The position numbers were made by a program, and so were the translations under genes. Positions 54,281 to 62,803 of a stretch of DNA of 64,000 bases are shown one piece after another. Every line of letters begins with the position of its first letter. Position 1 is the first letter of the stretch. The notes under the pieces were generated by a model. The model saw only the letters and a list, made by a program, of their open reading frames with translations. It was not told where the DNA came from and made no database searches. The stretch comes from Dictyobacter kobayashii (GTDB lineage: Bacteria; Chloroflexota; Ktedonobacteria; Ktedonobacterales; Ktedonobacteraceae), in contig NZ_BIFS01000002.1 in NCBI RefSeq assembly GCF_003967555.1, positions 1,116,001-1,180,000 on the forward strand, in the 5' to 3' direction.

Positions 54281-54320
54281 TTAGGGGTAAAAATATAAAA
54301 GTAGGGGTAAAAATATAAAA
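54281..54320. repeat. 20-bp tandem duplication
   Basis: Two copies of TAGGGGTAAAAATATAAAA (54282-54300 and 54302-54320) lie directly after the GTPase stop and just before a hairpin. Confidence 0.9.
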
Positions 54321-54322
54321 GA

Positions 54323-54365
54323 GAGTCGCGGTCACTGCAGATAATGTTTGCAGTGACCGCGACTC
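54323..54365. terminator. 17-bp perfect hairpin between convergent genes
   Basis: Arms 54323-54339 and 54349-54365 (GAGTCGCGG type) around a 9-nt loop. The T tract is short (TTTAA). Likely terminator of the GTPase gene and of the gene ending at 54387. Confidence 0.7.
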
Positions 54366-54386
54366 TTTAACGAATACAAATCAGCG

Positions 54387-54839
54387 TTATTGAGCAATGG
54401 GTGTCACAACGACGACAGGGATTTCGCGAGAAGTTTTTTTCTGGTAGGAGGCGTAATTGGGAGCCTGAGCAACGATCCGGGGCCAGAGCAGCTCCCGCTC
54501 CTGAGTGTCGGCAGTTTTGGCAATAGCCGCAATGGTACGCCGTCCAACTTCAATCTTCACCTCCGGATTGGCCACCAGGTTGCGCCACCAGAAGGGAGCC
54601 TGGTCAGAGCCCCCATTGCTGGCAATCAGAAGATAACGATCCCCATCAGGAATATAGGTCAGGGGCGTCTCACGTGTCTTTCCACTTTTACGTCCAACCG
54701 TGGTGAGAATTAAAGCCGGTCGCCCTAGCAGGTTACCGCCAAGTGCACCGCCGGTGAGGCGGAAGAGAGAGACATGCAGGTTCATAAACGTGCGTATCAG
54801 GCTTGACCGGACAGTTTTACTTTTCTGCTCGCTGGCCAT
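54387..54839 (-). CDS. Deazaflavin-dependent nitroreductase family protein
   Basis: A 150-residue member of the DUF385/F420-dependent nitroreductase (Ddn-like) family: GRPALILTTVGRKSGKTRETPLTYI and NGGSDQAPFWWRNLVANP are the signature blocks. Ddn-like enzymes use the deazaflavin F420 to reduce nitro and quinone-like compounds. Length matches the family. GAGGAG precedes the ATG. No F420 genes are in the window. Confidence 0.9.
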   Translation of the reverse strand: MASEQKSKTVRSSLIRTFMNLHVSLFRLTGGALGGNLLGRPALILTTVGRKSGKTRETPLTYIPDGDRYLLIASNGGSDQAPFWWRNLVANPEVKIEVGRRTIAAIAKTADTQERELLWPRIVAQAPNYASYQKKTSREIPVVVVTPIAQ

Positions 54840-55102
54840 TGTATGCGCTCCTCGCTATCCCTGCGCCTGGCTAAAGATAAAAGCAAATAGAGATATAACC
54901 AGGAGAGATAGTCAAATTAGATCATGGATGCCGCTAAAAAGGCAAAGGACAATTTGCTCTAGCAAACGTAGAGACGAAGCCTTCATCAGCATAACAGTAC
55001 AATTTAGCGTGCAAGCATGTCAAGTTTTTATTCACAGTCCACTTTTTCGGCGACTCAACCGTATCATAGATAGAGTAGAACACTTGAAAGGGAGGTTCAT
55101 AT

Positions 55103-55531
55103 ATGTTCTGTTCTGCCTGTGGTCAGCGTATCAAAGACGGAGCACGTTTTTGTGATAATTGTGGATCACCACTGCAAGAGCCCGGCGCCATTACACCTTA
55201 TGGATCTAACATGCCAATCAGACAAAGTCGCGGCAGACAATCAGATCCCTACAAAGATCAGATCAGTCAATTAAAGCTGCAAATCAGACAACTAAAGCTA
55301 GACTTAAAACAAATAAATACGCGTATGTCGAGTACGCGTTCTCAATACAATCAGACGGCTGCCTTTGTGCCGCACGGATTGTTGCGGCGAGGATATAAGA
55401 TCACAGAGGATATCCGCTTGCTGGGGCCGCAACAACAAAAACAGCGCTTGCAGCAGGAGATCATGACGTTGGAGCAGCAACTGTTGGGATTACAACATGC
55501 GCAGGCCAAGTGGAAGGCTGAACAAAGATAG
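55103..55531 (+). CDS. Zinc-ribbon coiled-coil protein
   Basis: A 142-residue protein with a zinc ribbon at the very N-terminus (Cys3, Cys6, Cys17, Cys20; MFCSACGQRIKDGARFCDNCG). A short polar linker and two coiled segments follow (~50-70 and ~110-142). No known catalytic part. GGGAGG precedes the ATG. It is convergent with the gene at 55663 across a 21-bp hairpin. Confidence 0.75.
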   Translation: MFCSACGQRIKDGARFCDNCGSPLQEPGAITPYGSNMPIRQSRGRQSDPYKDQISQLKLQIRQLKLDLKQINTRMSSTRSQYNQTAAFVPHGLLRRGYKITEDIRLLGPQQQKQRLQQEIMTLEQQLLGLQHAQAKWKAEQR

Positions 55532-55585
55532 TCAGTCGTATGCTCTCCAGATGCCACCTTTCAACAGCACCGGGCACCAATAATA

Positions 55586-55637
55586 GTGACTCCTTCTAAA
55601 TACTTCCAAATATTTAGAAGTATTTAGAAGGAGTCAC
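55586..55637. terminator. 21-bp perfect hairpin between convergent genes
   Basis: Arms 55586-55606 and 55617-55637 (GTGACTCCTTC type) with a 10-nt loop, between converging genes. No strong T tract. Confidence 0.65.
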
Positions 55638-55662
55638 ATGCGCATGCTAGCTTAGCGGCTTA

Positions 55663-56196
55663 TTAGCTTACCGGCTGTTGTTCATTGACCTCGCCTTTAT
55701 CTTCAGCGGATTTGACAGCCTTCTCCACATCATTGGCCGTGGATTCTGGTACTTTATAACCGACAACTTCTTTACTACCGAGGCGTTTTAATTCCTCAGA
55801 CACGGCTGGCACCTCATATTCATCGCACAAAACCGCCAGCGCGGCGCTACCCTGTTTAACCGCAGAAGCCACTTTATCAGCATCTTCACGTTTAATGCCC
55901 TTTAACCAGCTAGCAGCCAGGCCAGCCGCGGCACCATATACGGGAAGCAAGATCCCACCAGTCAAAGGTACCAGGAGGAGACCGATCAGCGCGCCTTTCT
56001 TCCAATCGAACTTGCGGCTACGCTCATCTTTGATTTTCCCATCAGCATCCTTATAGATGACCGTACTGCCACCCAACGTAACATCAGACTGTGACTCATC
56101 CCAGAGTTCAACATCTTTCTGAGCCTGTTTCGCCTTCGTCACATCTTCGAACACGCCCACCACTAACATATTATTTTTATCAGGCTGCTTAGACAT
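55663..56196 (-). CDS. DUF1269-like stress or membrane-associated protein
   Basis: A 177-residue protein. An N-terminal strand-rich domain (VVGVFEDVTKAKQAQKDVE) precedes a glycine-rich hydrophobic stretch (~68-100) and a soluble, acidic C-terminus. The layout resembles DUF1269 and general-stress membrane-associated proteins. Substrate or partner is unknown. GGAGGA lies six bases before the ATG. Confidence 0.65.
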   Translation of the reverse strand: MSKQPDKNNMLVVGVFEDVTKAKQAQKDVELWDESQSDVTLGGSTVIYKDADGKIKDERSRKFDWKKGALIGLLLVPLTGGILLPVYGAAAGLAASWLKGIKREDADKVASAVKQGSAALAVLCDEYEVPAVSEELKRLGSKEVVGYKVPESTANDVEKAVKSAEDKGEVNEQQPVS

Positions 56197-56356
56197 CTAC
56201 ATCCTCCTTCAATAAACTGAAAGTTCTTCTAATCACAATATTCGCTACTACTTGAATATAGTTCATAAATGAAGATAAACCTTCAGCCAAAAGTTGGAGC
56301 TTGCATATGGAATAATCATGTCTCATGCCTATAGATATTCTTAGTACCTGGAAAAG

Positions 56357-57307
56357 CTAGCCTACTGACCGGGAAGAGCGCAGGGCAGCAAAATCCACGC
56401 CAGTAAGTTTGACGGACTCGTCCCAGAGGCGGCTAGCGGTGGCTTTATCATATTCTTTCTGGGCCTTAGCATCGATTTTAGGATAACCACGCAGGCCACC
56501 CAGGCTGCCCGGGCCGACCAACTCACCACCATGGATATCCGGCGCAAGGCCGGCATAGAGCTGAGGTAAAGCACCCATCTGCGCACTCTGTCCAAAAACT
56601 GGGCCAATCGTTGTATAGATGAAGTGCTCAAACGAAGCGTTCGAAGTAGTAGCACTGGTGGTCTGTAGATTCGTTACCGCATAGCCAGGATGAGCGGCGA
56701 CACTGATCGTGCTAGCGTCAGCAGCAGCCAACCGATGCTGTAATTCAAAGGCAAAAAGCAGATTAGAGAGCTTACTCTGCCCATAAGCTTCCCAGCGACC
56801 ATATGAGCGTGTCCGATTCAAATCGTCAAAACGAATTTTCCCCATGGCACGAGCGGCACTGGTAGTGATTATAATACGGCTCTGTGGTGTGGCAAGCAAG
56901 GTAGGAAGCAATAGACCAGTCAAAGCAAAATGGGCCAGGTGATTGGTGCCAAACTGCATCTCAAAACCATCTTGGGTTTCATGGCGAGGAATCGCCATCA
57001 CGCCCGCGTTATTAAATAATAAATTGAGGTGCGCATGGCTGGCCGAAAAGCTACTGGCGAACTGCCGCACCGCATCCAGGGAGGCCAGATCAAGCGCGAC
57101 CAATTCAAGGGAAGCCTGCGGTAATTCTTTTAACAGCGTAGCTTGCGCCTGCTGACCTTTTTCCTGATTGCGGCAGGCCATGACCACATGAGCCCCCTTC
57201 GCGGCCAGCGCTCGCACCGTTTCTAATCCCAGTCCGCTATTAGCGCCGGTCACCAGCGCTACACGTCCCTGCAAATCAGGAATCTCCCTGACAGTCCACT
57301 GACTCAT
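56357..57307 (-). CDS. Short-chain dehydrogenase/reductase (SDR)
   Basis: A 316-residue classical SDR, close to retinol/protochlorophyllide-type reductases. Motifs: GANSGLG cofactor loop (TGxxxGxG), NNAG, and the catalytic YGQSK (Tyr-x-x-x-Lys). The ATG at 57307 has GGAGG before it; the longer start at 57364 adds a hydrophobic leader. Substrate unknown. No operon partners. Confidence 0.9.
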   Translation of the reverse strand: MSQWTVREIPDLQGRVALVTGANSGLGLETVRALAAKGAHVVMACRNQEKGQQAQATLLKELPQASLELVALDLASLDAVRQFASSFSASHAHLNLLFNNAGVMAIPRHETQDGFEMQFGTNHLAHFALTGLLLPTLLATPQSRIIITTSAARAMGKIRFDDLNRTRSYGRWEAYGQSKLSNLLFAFELQHRLAAADASTISVAAHPGYAVTNLQTTSATTSNASFEHFIYTTIGPVFGQSAQMGALPQLYAGLAPDIHGGELVGPGSLGGLRGYPKIDAKAQKEYDKATASRLWDESVKLTGVDFAALRSSRSVG

Positions 57308-57567
57308 AAAAAAAAATCCTCCAAAGCCTGATAGATATCGATAAATAAGTAAATAGCTATGCAATAACTATACCTTAAAAGAGAACAATACATAAGAGGA
57401 TCGGGTAATCTACAAGGGGACACCCAGAGATTCAGCAGCCAGGCCAGCAAGATAGTCGGGTGGCAGAGATAATTTTGCCCGCATGTGTACAGTAAAAGGA
57501 AAGACACAAGCCTGAATTATGACATCCATCAGTGCACATAAAAGATCGAGCAGAAACGAGGAATACG

Positions 57568-58539
57568 ATGAACGAGCAAATGGCATCATTCATGGATAAT
57601 CGTTATCAAAAGATGTGCTACAACAGATGTGGGCATTCGGGTCTCTTGCTGCCCGCGATTGCGCTCGGAGCCCATGAGACCTATGGCAGTTATCGGGATG
57701 AAGTCGCTGCCCGCGCCTGCCTGTACCGCGCCTTTGATCTGGGCATCACCCACTTTGACCTGGCAAACAACTACGGACGACCGCCAGGAACAGCCGAACA
57801 GCTGGTGGGAAAAATCCTCAAAAGTATGCCGCGTGATGAGCTGATCATCTCCTCAAAAGCCGGTTATCATATGTGGGAAGGCCCATATGGGGAGTGGCTC
57901 TCAAAAAAATCATTGGTGGCCAGCCTGGATCAATCGCTGCGCCGCCTGGGACTGGACTACGTAGATATTTTTTATGCCCACCGGCCAGATTCCCAGACAC
58001 CATTAGAAGAGACAATGGCGGCCCTGGACCTGATTGTGCGCCAGGGGAAGGCCCTTTACATTGGTGTCAGTAATTTCTCGGGCACACAGTTAGAGCAAGC
58101 GGTACAGGTTGGACAACGCATGCACCTGAGCCCGCTCACCATTCACCAACAACGCTACAACATGTTTGAACGTCGCTGCGAACTGGACCTATTTGGGCAC
58201 ACCGAACTCAATGGCATCGGCGTCATCGCCTTTAGTCCACTCTCAAAAGGGGTCCTCTCTAGCAAATACCTGGGCGCTAGCTTACCTGAAGATTCCCGCG
58301 CCGCCAACGTGTGGGGCAAAAAGAACCTGGATGAGGTTACCAGTAAAGCCAAACTAGACAAAGTGCAGCAACTCAACCTGCTGGCCCAACAACGAGGCCA
58401 GACCCTGGCCCAGATGGCGATCGCCTGGTCGCTCCATCATCCCGCCGTAAGCAGCGTATTAACCGGCGCCTCACGCATTGAACAGATCGAAGAAAACGTC
58501 GCCGCCCTCAACAACCTCGCCTTCACCCCGAAGAACTGA
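57568..58539 (+). CDS. Aldo/keto reductase (YghZ/potassium channel beta-like)
   Basis: A 323-residue NADPH-dependent aldo/keto reductase. GITHFDLANNYG carries the catalytic Asp and Tyr; SSKAGYHMWEGPYGEW (Lys), YVDIFYAHRPD (His) and IGVSNFS follow in order. The pattern fits the AKR14/YghZ group that handles glyceraldehyde-3-phosphate or methylglyoxal-type aldehydes. ATG at 57568 with GAGG; the GTG at 57532 is less likely. A perfect palindrome follows the gene. Confidence 0.9.
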   Translation: MNEQMASFMDNRYQKMCYNRCGHSGLLLPAIALGAHETYGSYRDEVAARACLYRAFDLGITHFDLANNYGRPPGTAEQLVGKILKSMPRDELIISSKAGYHMWEGPYGEWLSKKSLVASLDQSLRRLGLDYVDIFYAHRPDSQTPLEETMAALDLIVRQGKALYIGVSNFSGTQLEQAVQVGQRMHLSPLTIHQQRYNMFERRCELDLFGHTELNGIGVIAFSPLSKGVLSSKYLGASLPEDSRAANVWGKKNLDEVTSKAKLDKVQQLNLLAQQRGQTLAQMAIAWSLHHPAVSSVLTGASRIEQIEENVAALNNLAFTPKN

Positions 58540-58623
58540 GCGCGATCGACGAAATATGCTCGCATTAATAACAGGATAAAGATATTAAATGCGCAATTCC
58601 TGGCCATGTTGCAGTATACCCTA

Positions 58624-58693
58624 CCGACCCATCTGCCCACGCGGCGCCCAAAAGAACGGCCGCTTTTGGGCGCCGCGTGGGCAGATGGGTCGG
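58624..58693. repeat. 31-bp perfect palindrome
   Basis: Arms 58624-58654 and 58663-58693, loop AACGGCCG, lying 85 bases after the aldo/keto reductase stop. It begins with CCGACCCATCTG. Confidence 0.9.
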
Positions 58694-58969
58694 CAATAAA
58701 GCGACCGCGTGGGGATGATACCGGGCCCCACCGCTAGTGGAGCAAGCGGCCGCTGAGGGTCGCACCTACAGATATTGATTTTCTTGTCGCTTTTTGCATG
58801 CGGGATGCACGGGGTGGCCAAACCCTTGCCTGGGGCTGGGGCTGTGCTCCCAGGCTCTTCTTCTTTTTCTCGGCCGTGCCGCGGCATATATAGGCATATA
58901 TAAATATCACAGCTGGCCGATCAAAGACAGCGAAACGTATTACTTAGATAATACTTAATAGCTTAACCC

Positions 58970-58998
58970 TTGACTTGTACCATTTTATGATCTACAGT
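58970..58998 (+). promoter_or_regulatory. Promoter of the cytochrome P450 gene
   Basis: TTGACT (58970-58975), 17-base spacer, TACAGT (58993-58998). The palindrome TATCATATGATA (59000-59011) overlaps the likely start site and could be an operator. Confidence 0.6.
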
Positions 58999-59084
58999 AT
59001 ATCATATGATACATGTTATACCATAAATTTTGGATAGCCGGGATTACTATGTGAACAGAGTGCATATAAAATGGAGTAATAACA

Positions 59085-60341
59085 ATGCAAGAAACGTATG
59101 AAAAAACTGCGGAACAGGACACTAAGGACATGTCAGCCCGTTGTCCGATTGATCATAGTGCTATTTCGCAACAAAAAACACCAAAATTTATTGAGCCCGT
59201 GGGTGCAGCCATCGAATACGACGAGGCGGCTAACATCTGGCATATTCGCAGCTTTGAAGCGGCCCGTACCATTTTACGCAGCCCAAATACCAAACAGGCG
59301 GGATTTAACGCCGAGCTACTGACCAGTATCCCTAATCAGAAGAACACACCTATCCTCTATCAAGAAGGCAAGGTCCACCAGCAGCAACGCAAGCACACCG
59401 CACGCTTTTTCACCCCCAAAACGGTCAGCGATAATTATCGTCAGTTGATGGAAAATCTGAGCGACGAACTGATAGCAAAGCTGAAGCGCAAAAAAGAGGT
59501 CGACCTTAGCAAATTGAGCATGAAACTAGCGGTCCGCGTAGCCGGTGAGATTGTTGGATTGACCAACAGCCGCGTTCCCGGCATGGATCGTAGAATTGAG
59601 GCTTTCTTTGAGGGTGGCTTTGATCAAGGCACAGGCAAACTGGCGGAAAAAGTACGCGCGATCTGGTCACAACGACGCATGCTGTCATTCTTTTATATGG
59701 ATGTCAAACCCGCGATAGAAGCCCGCAAGCGCAATCCAAAACAGGATGTCATCTCCCACCTGCTCGAACAGAATTATAGCGAAGTAGAGATGCTAACAGA
59801 ATGCGTCACTTATGGGGCCGCCGGCATGATCACCACCCGTGAGTTCATCAGTGTGGCCGCCTGGCATCTATTAGAGCAGCCAGAACTACGCGAACGCTAC
59901 CTGATCGCATCCCAGGAAGAGCGCTACGCAATCTTACACGAGATTCTGCGCCTGGAACCAATTGTCGGCAATCTACAACGACGCACAACCGCGGAAATCA
60001 CACTACAAGCCAATGGAGAAGAGGTCGTCATCCCCAATAATGCCTTGATAAACATTCATCTTCATGGATCTAACAGTGACGAAAACATCGTCGGCGAATA
60101 TCCACGCGTCATCTGCCCGGGACGTTCTCTGCAGGGTGATCATGTTCCAGAAATGCTGATGAGCTTCGGTGATGGCGTCCATCGCTGCCCTGGCGCTTAT
60201 GTTGCTATTCAGGAAACCGATATCTTCCTGACACGCCTGCTAGCGCTCAAAACGTTACGTATCAAGCAGAAACCAAAAGTAAGCTGGAGCGACCTCGTAA
60301 CCGGCTACGAGATACGAGATTTTCTGATCGCAGTCGATTAA
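59085..60341 (+). CDS. Cytochrome P450
   Basis: A 418-residue soluble bacterial P450. The heme-binding FGDGVHRCPG places the cysteine ligand at 368, and the ExxR motif is EILRLEP. The I-helix region reads AAGMITTREF, so the usual acid before threonine (GxE/DT) is replaced; proton delivery may differ. No ferredoxin or reductase gene is adjacent. GGAG lies eight bases before the ATG. Substrate unknown. Confidence 0.9.
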   Translation: MQETYEKTAEQDTKDMSARCPIDHSAISQQKTPKFIEPVGAAIEYDEAANIWHIRSFEAARTILRSPNTKQAGFNAELLTSIPNQKNTPILYQEGKVHQQQRKHTARFFTPKTVSDNYRQLMENLSDELIAKLKRKKEVDLSKLSMKLAVRVAGEIVGLTNSRVPGMDRRIEAFFEGGFDQGTGKLAEKVRAIWSQRRMLSFFYMDVKPAIEARKRNPKQDVISHLLEQNYSEVEMLTECVTYGAAGMITTREFISVAAWHLLEQPELRERYLIASQEERYAILHEILRLEPIVGNLQRRTTAEITLQANGEEVVIPNNALINIHLHGSNSDENIVGEYPRVICPGRSLQGDHVPEMLMSFGDGVHRCPGAYVAIQETDIFLTRLLALKTLRIKQKPKVSWSDLVTGYEIRDFLIAVD

Positions 60342-60713
60342 TCCTACTCCACCTCTTCTAAAAACAGGTCAGGTCATAGAGCAATATTTATGCGGGCCTG
60401 GCCTGTTTTGCACATCAGCCTCTTAATCCACACCAAAGTTACTTCCCTTCACCACTTCCTCTCTAGCTAACTCATATATGCGCGAATATCAATAAACTCT
60501 TTGTTTCGCGCCCTGAGTATACTTTTTTTGAAAGCAAGATCACTATAAATCTAAACTTAGAAACCATCAAAGCGAATATCCACCAAAAATACAAGCGCCA
60601 AAAGTCAAAAATAGTTTAGACCACTGGGATCAGGCTTTATAAAAAGAAGAGCACACAGGATTAGATATAAAAGTTTGTGCTTCGCATTGATTGCAGAGTG
60701 AGGAGTAGATTGA
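60342..60713. other. Intergenic region with the P450 terminator
   Basis: No gene. The terminator at 60361-60409 is followed by AT-rich sequence leading to the glycosidase gene. Promoter boxes for that gene were not clear. Confidence 0.5.
60361..60409 (+). terminator. Terminator of the P450 gene
   Basis: Arms 60361-60373 and 60397-60409 (AAAACAGG type, one mismatch) with a TTTT-ending right arm. Confidence 0.65.
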
Positions 60714-62567
60714 ATGGACAGTTCATTTTTTGACAAAAAGCTTTATGGCACAACATTTAGCGAGCCACATTTTAAGGAGCTGGGCCTGGATTGGAAGCAG
60801 TGTCTGGATTATATGCAAACTGCTCTACCAGCAGAATTCTCTTTCTTACGTGTAGGTGCCTATTGGTCACAGATACAACCGACAGCAGACACCTATGTCT
60901 GGGATACACTAGACGCGGTGATCGACGCGATCGAACAAAAAGGTCGCTATAGTATTCTACTCTCGGTTGGCATGAAGGCTCCCCGCTATCCAGAATACTA
61001 TATTCCAGCCTGGGCGATGCCAGTACCGACACCTGGTATGAATAGTGAGATTTCATTGGACCCCACCCTGAGAATTCGCGTACTAGACTTTATTGGTAAG
61101 ACCGTGGATCGCTACCGCGGCAGGGATATCATCAAGGCCTGGCAGGTTGAAAATGAGCCAATGGACCGCGCAGGCGATGCAAAATGGTTTATCGGCGCCG
61201 ACTTTGTCGCGGAAGAGGCTGCCAGAGTCCGTAGCCAGGATAGCCGCCCATTGGTAATCAATTGTTGGTGTGAAGATCAAACCTTGAGTAGCTATCCGTG
61301 GGGTTTAGATGGCGATTATGCAGTGAGGAACGCCCTGGCGATCGCCGACGTCCTGGCATTAGATATCTATCCCACAGTCAATGGCAGCCAGTTGGATTAC
61401 ACAAACCGTTGCCAGGTATTGCCACGTGCCTATCTTAGACGCGCCATCGACGTCGGCAAGCATGCCATGGTCGGAGAGAGCCAGGCCGAACCATGGGGAC
61501 CAGAGGCCCCCACACCAGCCGATATCCGCTGGCTAAATGACCAGCATATCGGACAAGGCTATCACGCAGTCCTACTCTGGGGACTTGAATGGTGGTACTC
61601 CCTGGCAGTAAAGCAAAATCTCACCATTATGGATCACATTGTATGGGAGACCGAACGCTTTGCCGCCCTCTCACGTATCGCGCCAGAATGGACAACCAGC
61701 TACGCCACCAATCTAACCCAGCATCAAGGAAAACTCTATCTAACAGTCATAGGAAACGAGAACGCCATCTGGCTCTTCTCCAGTCCTGATGATGGGCAGA
61801 CCTGGAATCTGGGGCAAGTTCCACAGACTGGTTGGGTGACGGGCTCCCCAGTTGGAATGACCAGTCATAATGGGCGCCTGTACATGACCATTGTAGGAAA
61901 TAATCAAGAAGCCTGGCTGCTCTCCTCCACTGATGAAGGCCGCAGTTGGAATACCACTCAGGTCGAGGGTAACTGGCAAACTGGCTACCAGATGAATATG
62001 GCCAGCCTGAATGGTGTGCTCTATCTGACACTGGTAGGAAATACCAGGAACGAGGCCTATCTGCTCACATCGAACGATAATGGTGCTAGCTTCAATGCAT
62101 CGCAAATCCTGGGAGACTGGCAGACGCAGCAGCCACTGGGTATTGCCGCCCATAATGGGAACATCTATATCACCCTGGTGGGCTTAGACTCAGCTATCTG
62201 GCTCATAAAATACGTCATTGCCAACCAGACCTACTACCCGATCCAGGTGTATGGAAATGAGAACTGGCAAACCCAATTTCCGGTAGGGATTACCAGCCAC
62301 GATGGCGCGCTATTCCTGGCGGTAACTGGCCAACAAAGGTCAGAAGTCCTCTTGCTCAGCACCACAGATGACGGCGCCCACTGGGACCTTGACTCAGGCT
62401 TCTTCAATACCTGGACAACCCAGAACAGCATTGCCCTGGCCAATTTTGTCGATGCCTCAAATCAGCAACACCTTCATCTCTCCCTGGTTGGTTCAACCGA
62501 AGGTGAAATCTATCTCTGCACTAAAAATCCTAGAATTCAGGCGGCAGCATTTCGATTAAATAAGTAA
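60714..62567 (+). CDS. TIM-barrel glycoside hydrolase with sialidase-like repeat domain
   Basis: The protein has 617 residues. Residues ~1-330 form a clan A TIM barrel: the acid/base Glu148 lies in WQVENEP and the likely nucleophile Glu255 in MVGESQAEPW. Residues ~335-600 hold five or six repeats of about 50 residues (LYLTVIGNENAIWLFSSPDDG, LYMTIVGNNQEAWLLSSTDEG), a BNR/sialidase-like propeller that may bind ligand. No signal peptide was found, so secretion is unclear. GAGGAG precedes the ATG. Exact family and substrate are not assigned. Confidence 0.78.
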   Translation: MDSSFFDKKLYGTTFSEPHFKELGLDWKQCLDYMQTALPAEFSFLRVGAYWSQIQPTADTYVWDTLDAVIDAIEQKGRYSILLSVGMKAPRYPEYYIPAWAMPVPTPGMNSEISLDPTLRIRVLDFIGKTVDRYRGRDIIKAWQVENEPMDRAGDAKWFIGADFVAEEAARVRSQDSRPLVINCWCEDQTLSSYPWGLDGDYAVRNALAIADVLALDIYPTVNGSQLDYTNRCQVLPRAYLRRAIDVGKHAMVGESQAEPWGPEAPTPADIRWLNDQHIGQGYHAVLLWGLEWWYSLAVKQNLTIMDHIVWETERFAALSRIAPEWTTSYATNLTQHQGKLYLTVIGNENAIWLFSSPDDGQTWNLGQVPQTGWVTGSPVGMTSHNGRLYMTIVGNNQEAWLLSSTDEGRSWNTTQVEGNWQTGYQMNMASLNGVLYLTLVGNTRNEAYLLTSNDNGASFNASQILGDWQTQQPLGIAAHNGNIYITLVGLDSAIWLIKYVIANQTYYPIQVYGNENWQTQFPVGITSHDGALFLAVTGQQRSEVLLLSTTDDGAHWDLDSGFFNTWTTQNSIALANFVDASNQQHLHLSLVGSTEGEIYLCTKNPRIQAAAFRLNK

Positions 62568-62593
62568 AGCGTACCGACAAATATGGCAATCAA

Positions 62594-62640
62594 GCACGAA
62601 TATGATCGAATATTGATACACCCGGCGATCATATTCGTGC
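62594..62640. terminator. 15-bp perfect hairpin
   Basis: Arms 62594-62608 and 62626-62640 with a 17-nt loop, just after the glycosidase gene. No T tract. Confidence 0.5.
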
Positions 62641-62803
62641 CACTCGTACAGTAGCAGAGATTGACATTTTTATCCCAACACGATACACTCCACACACACA
62701 GTTTTACTTGTTTTTTCAACTTTCGATGGGTTGGGTCATTGAAATACACATACCTATCTACCGCCGAAGCCATCTTCCCTCGCCGAGGAAGGAAACTCGC
62801 ATA

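Larger units (their letters stand above)
58540..59084. other. Repeat-bearing intergenic region
   Basis: No gene. A 31-bp perfect inverted repeat with an 8-nt loop (58624-58693) is followed by GC-rich sequence with a TCTTCTTCT-type block like one in the element at 20797, then the P450 promoter. Probably a further miniature element. Confidence 0.6.

Noticed and set aside
58437..58887. Minus-strand frames at the end of the aldo/keto reductase
   Set aside because: They read through the 31-bp palindrome and repeat sequence; no coding features.
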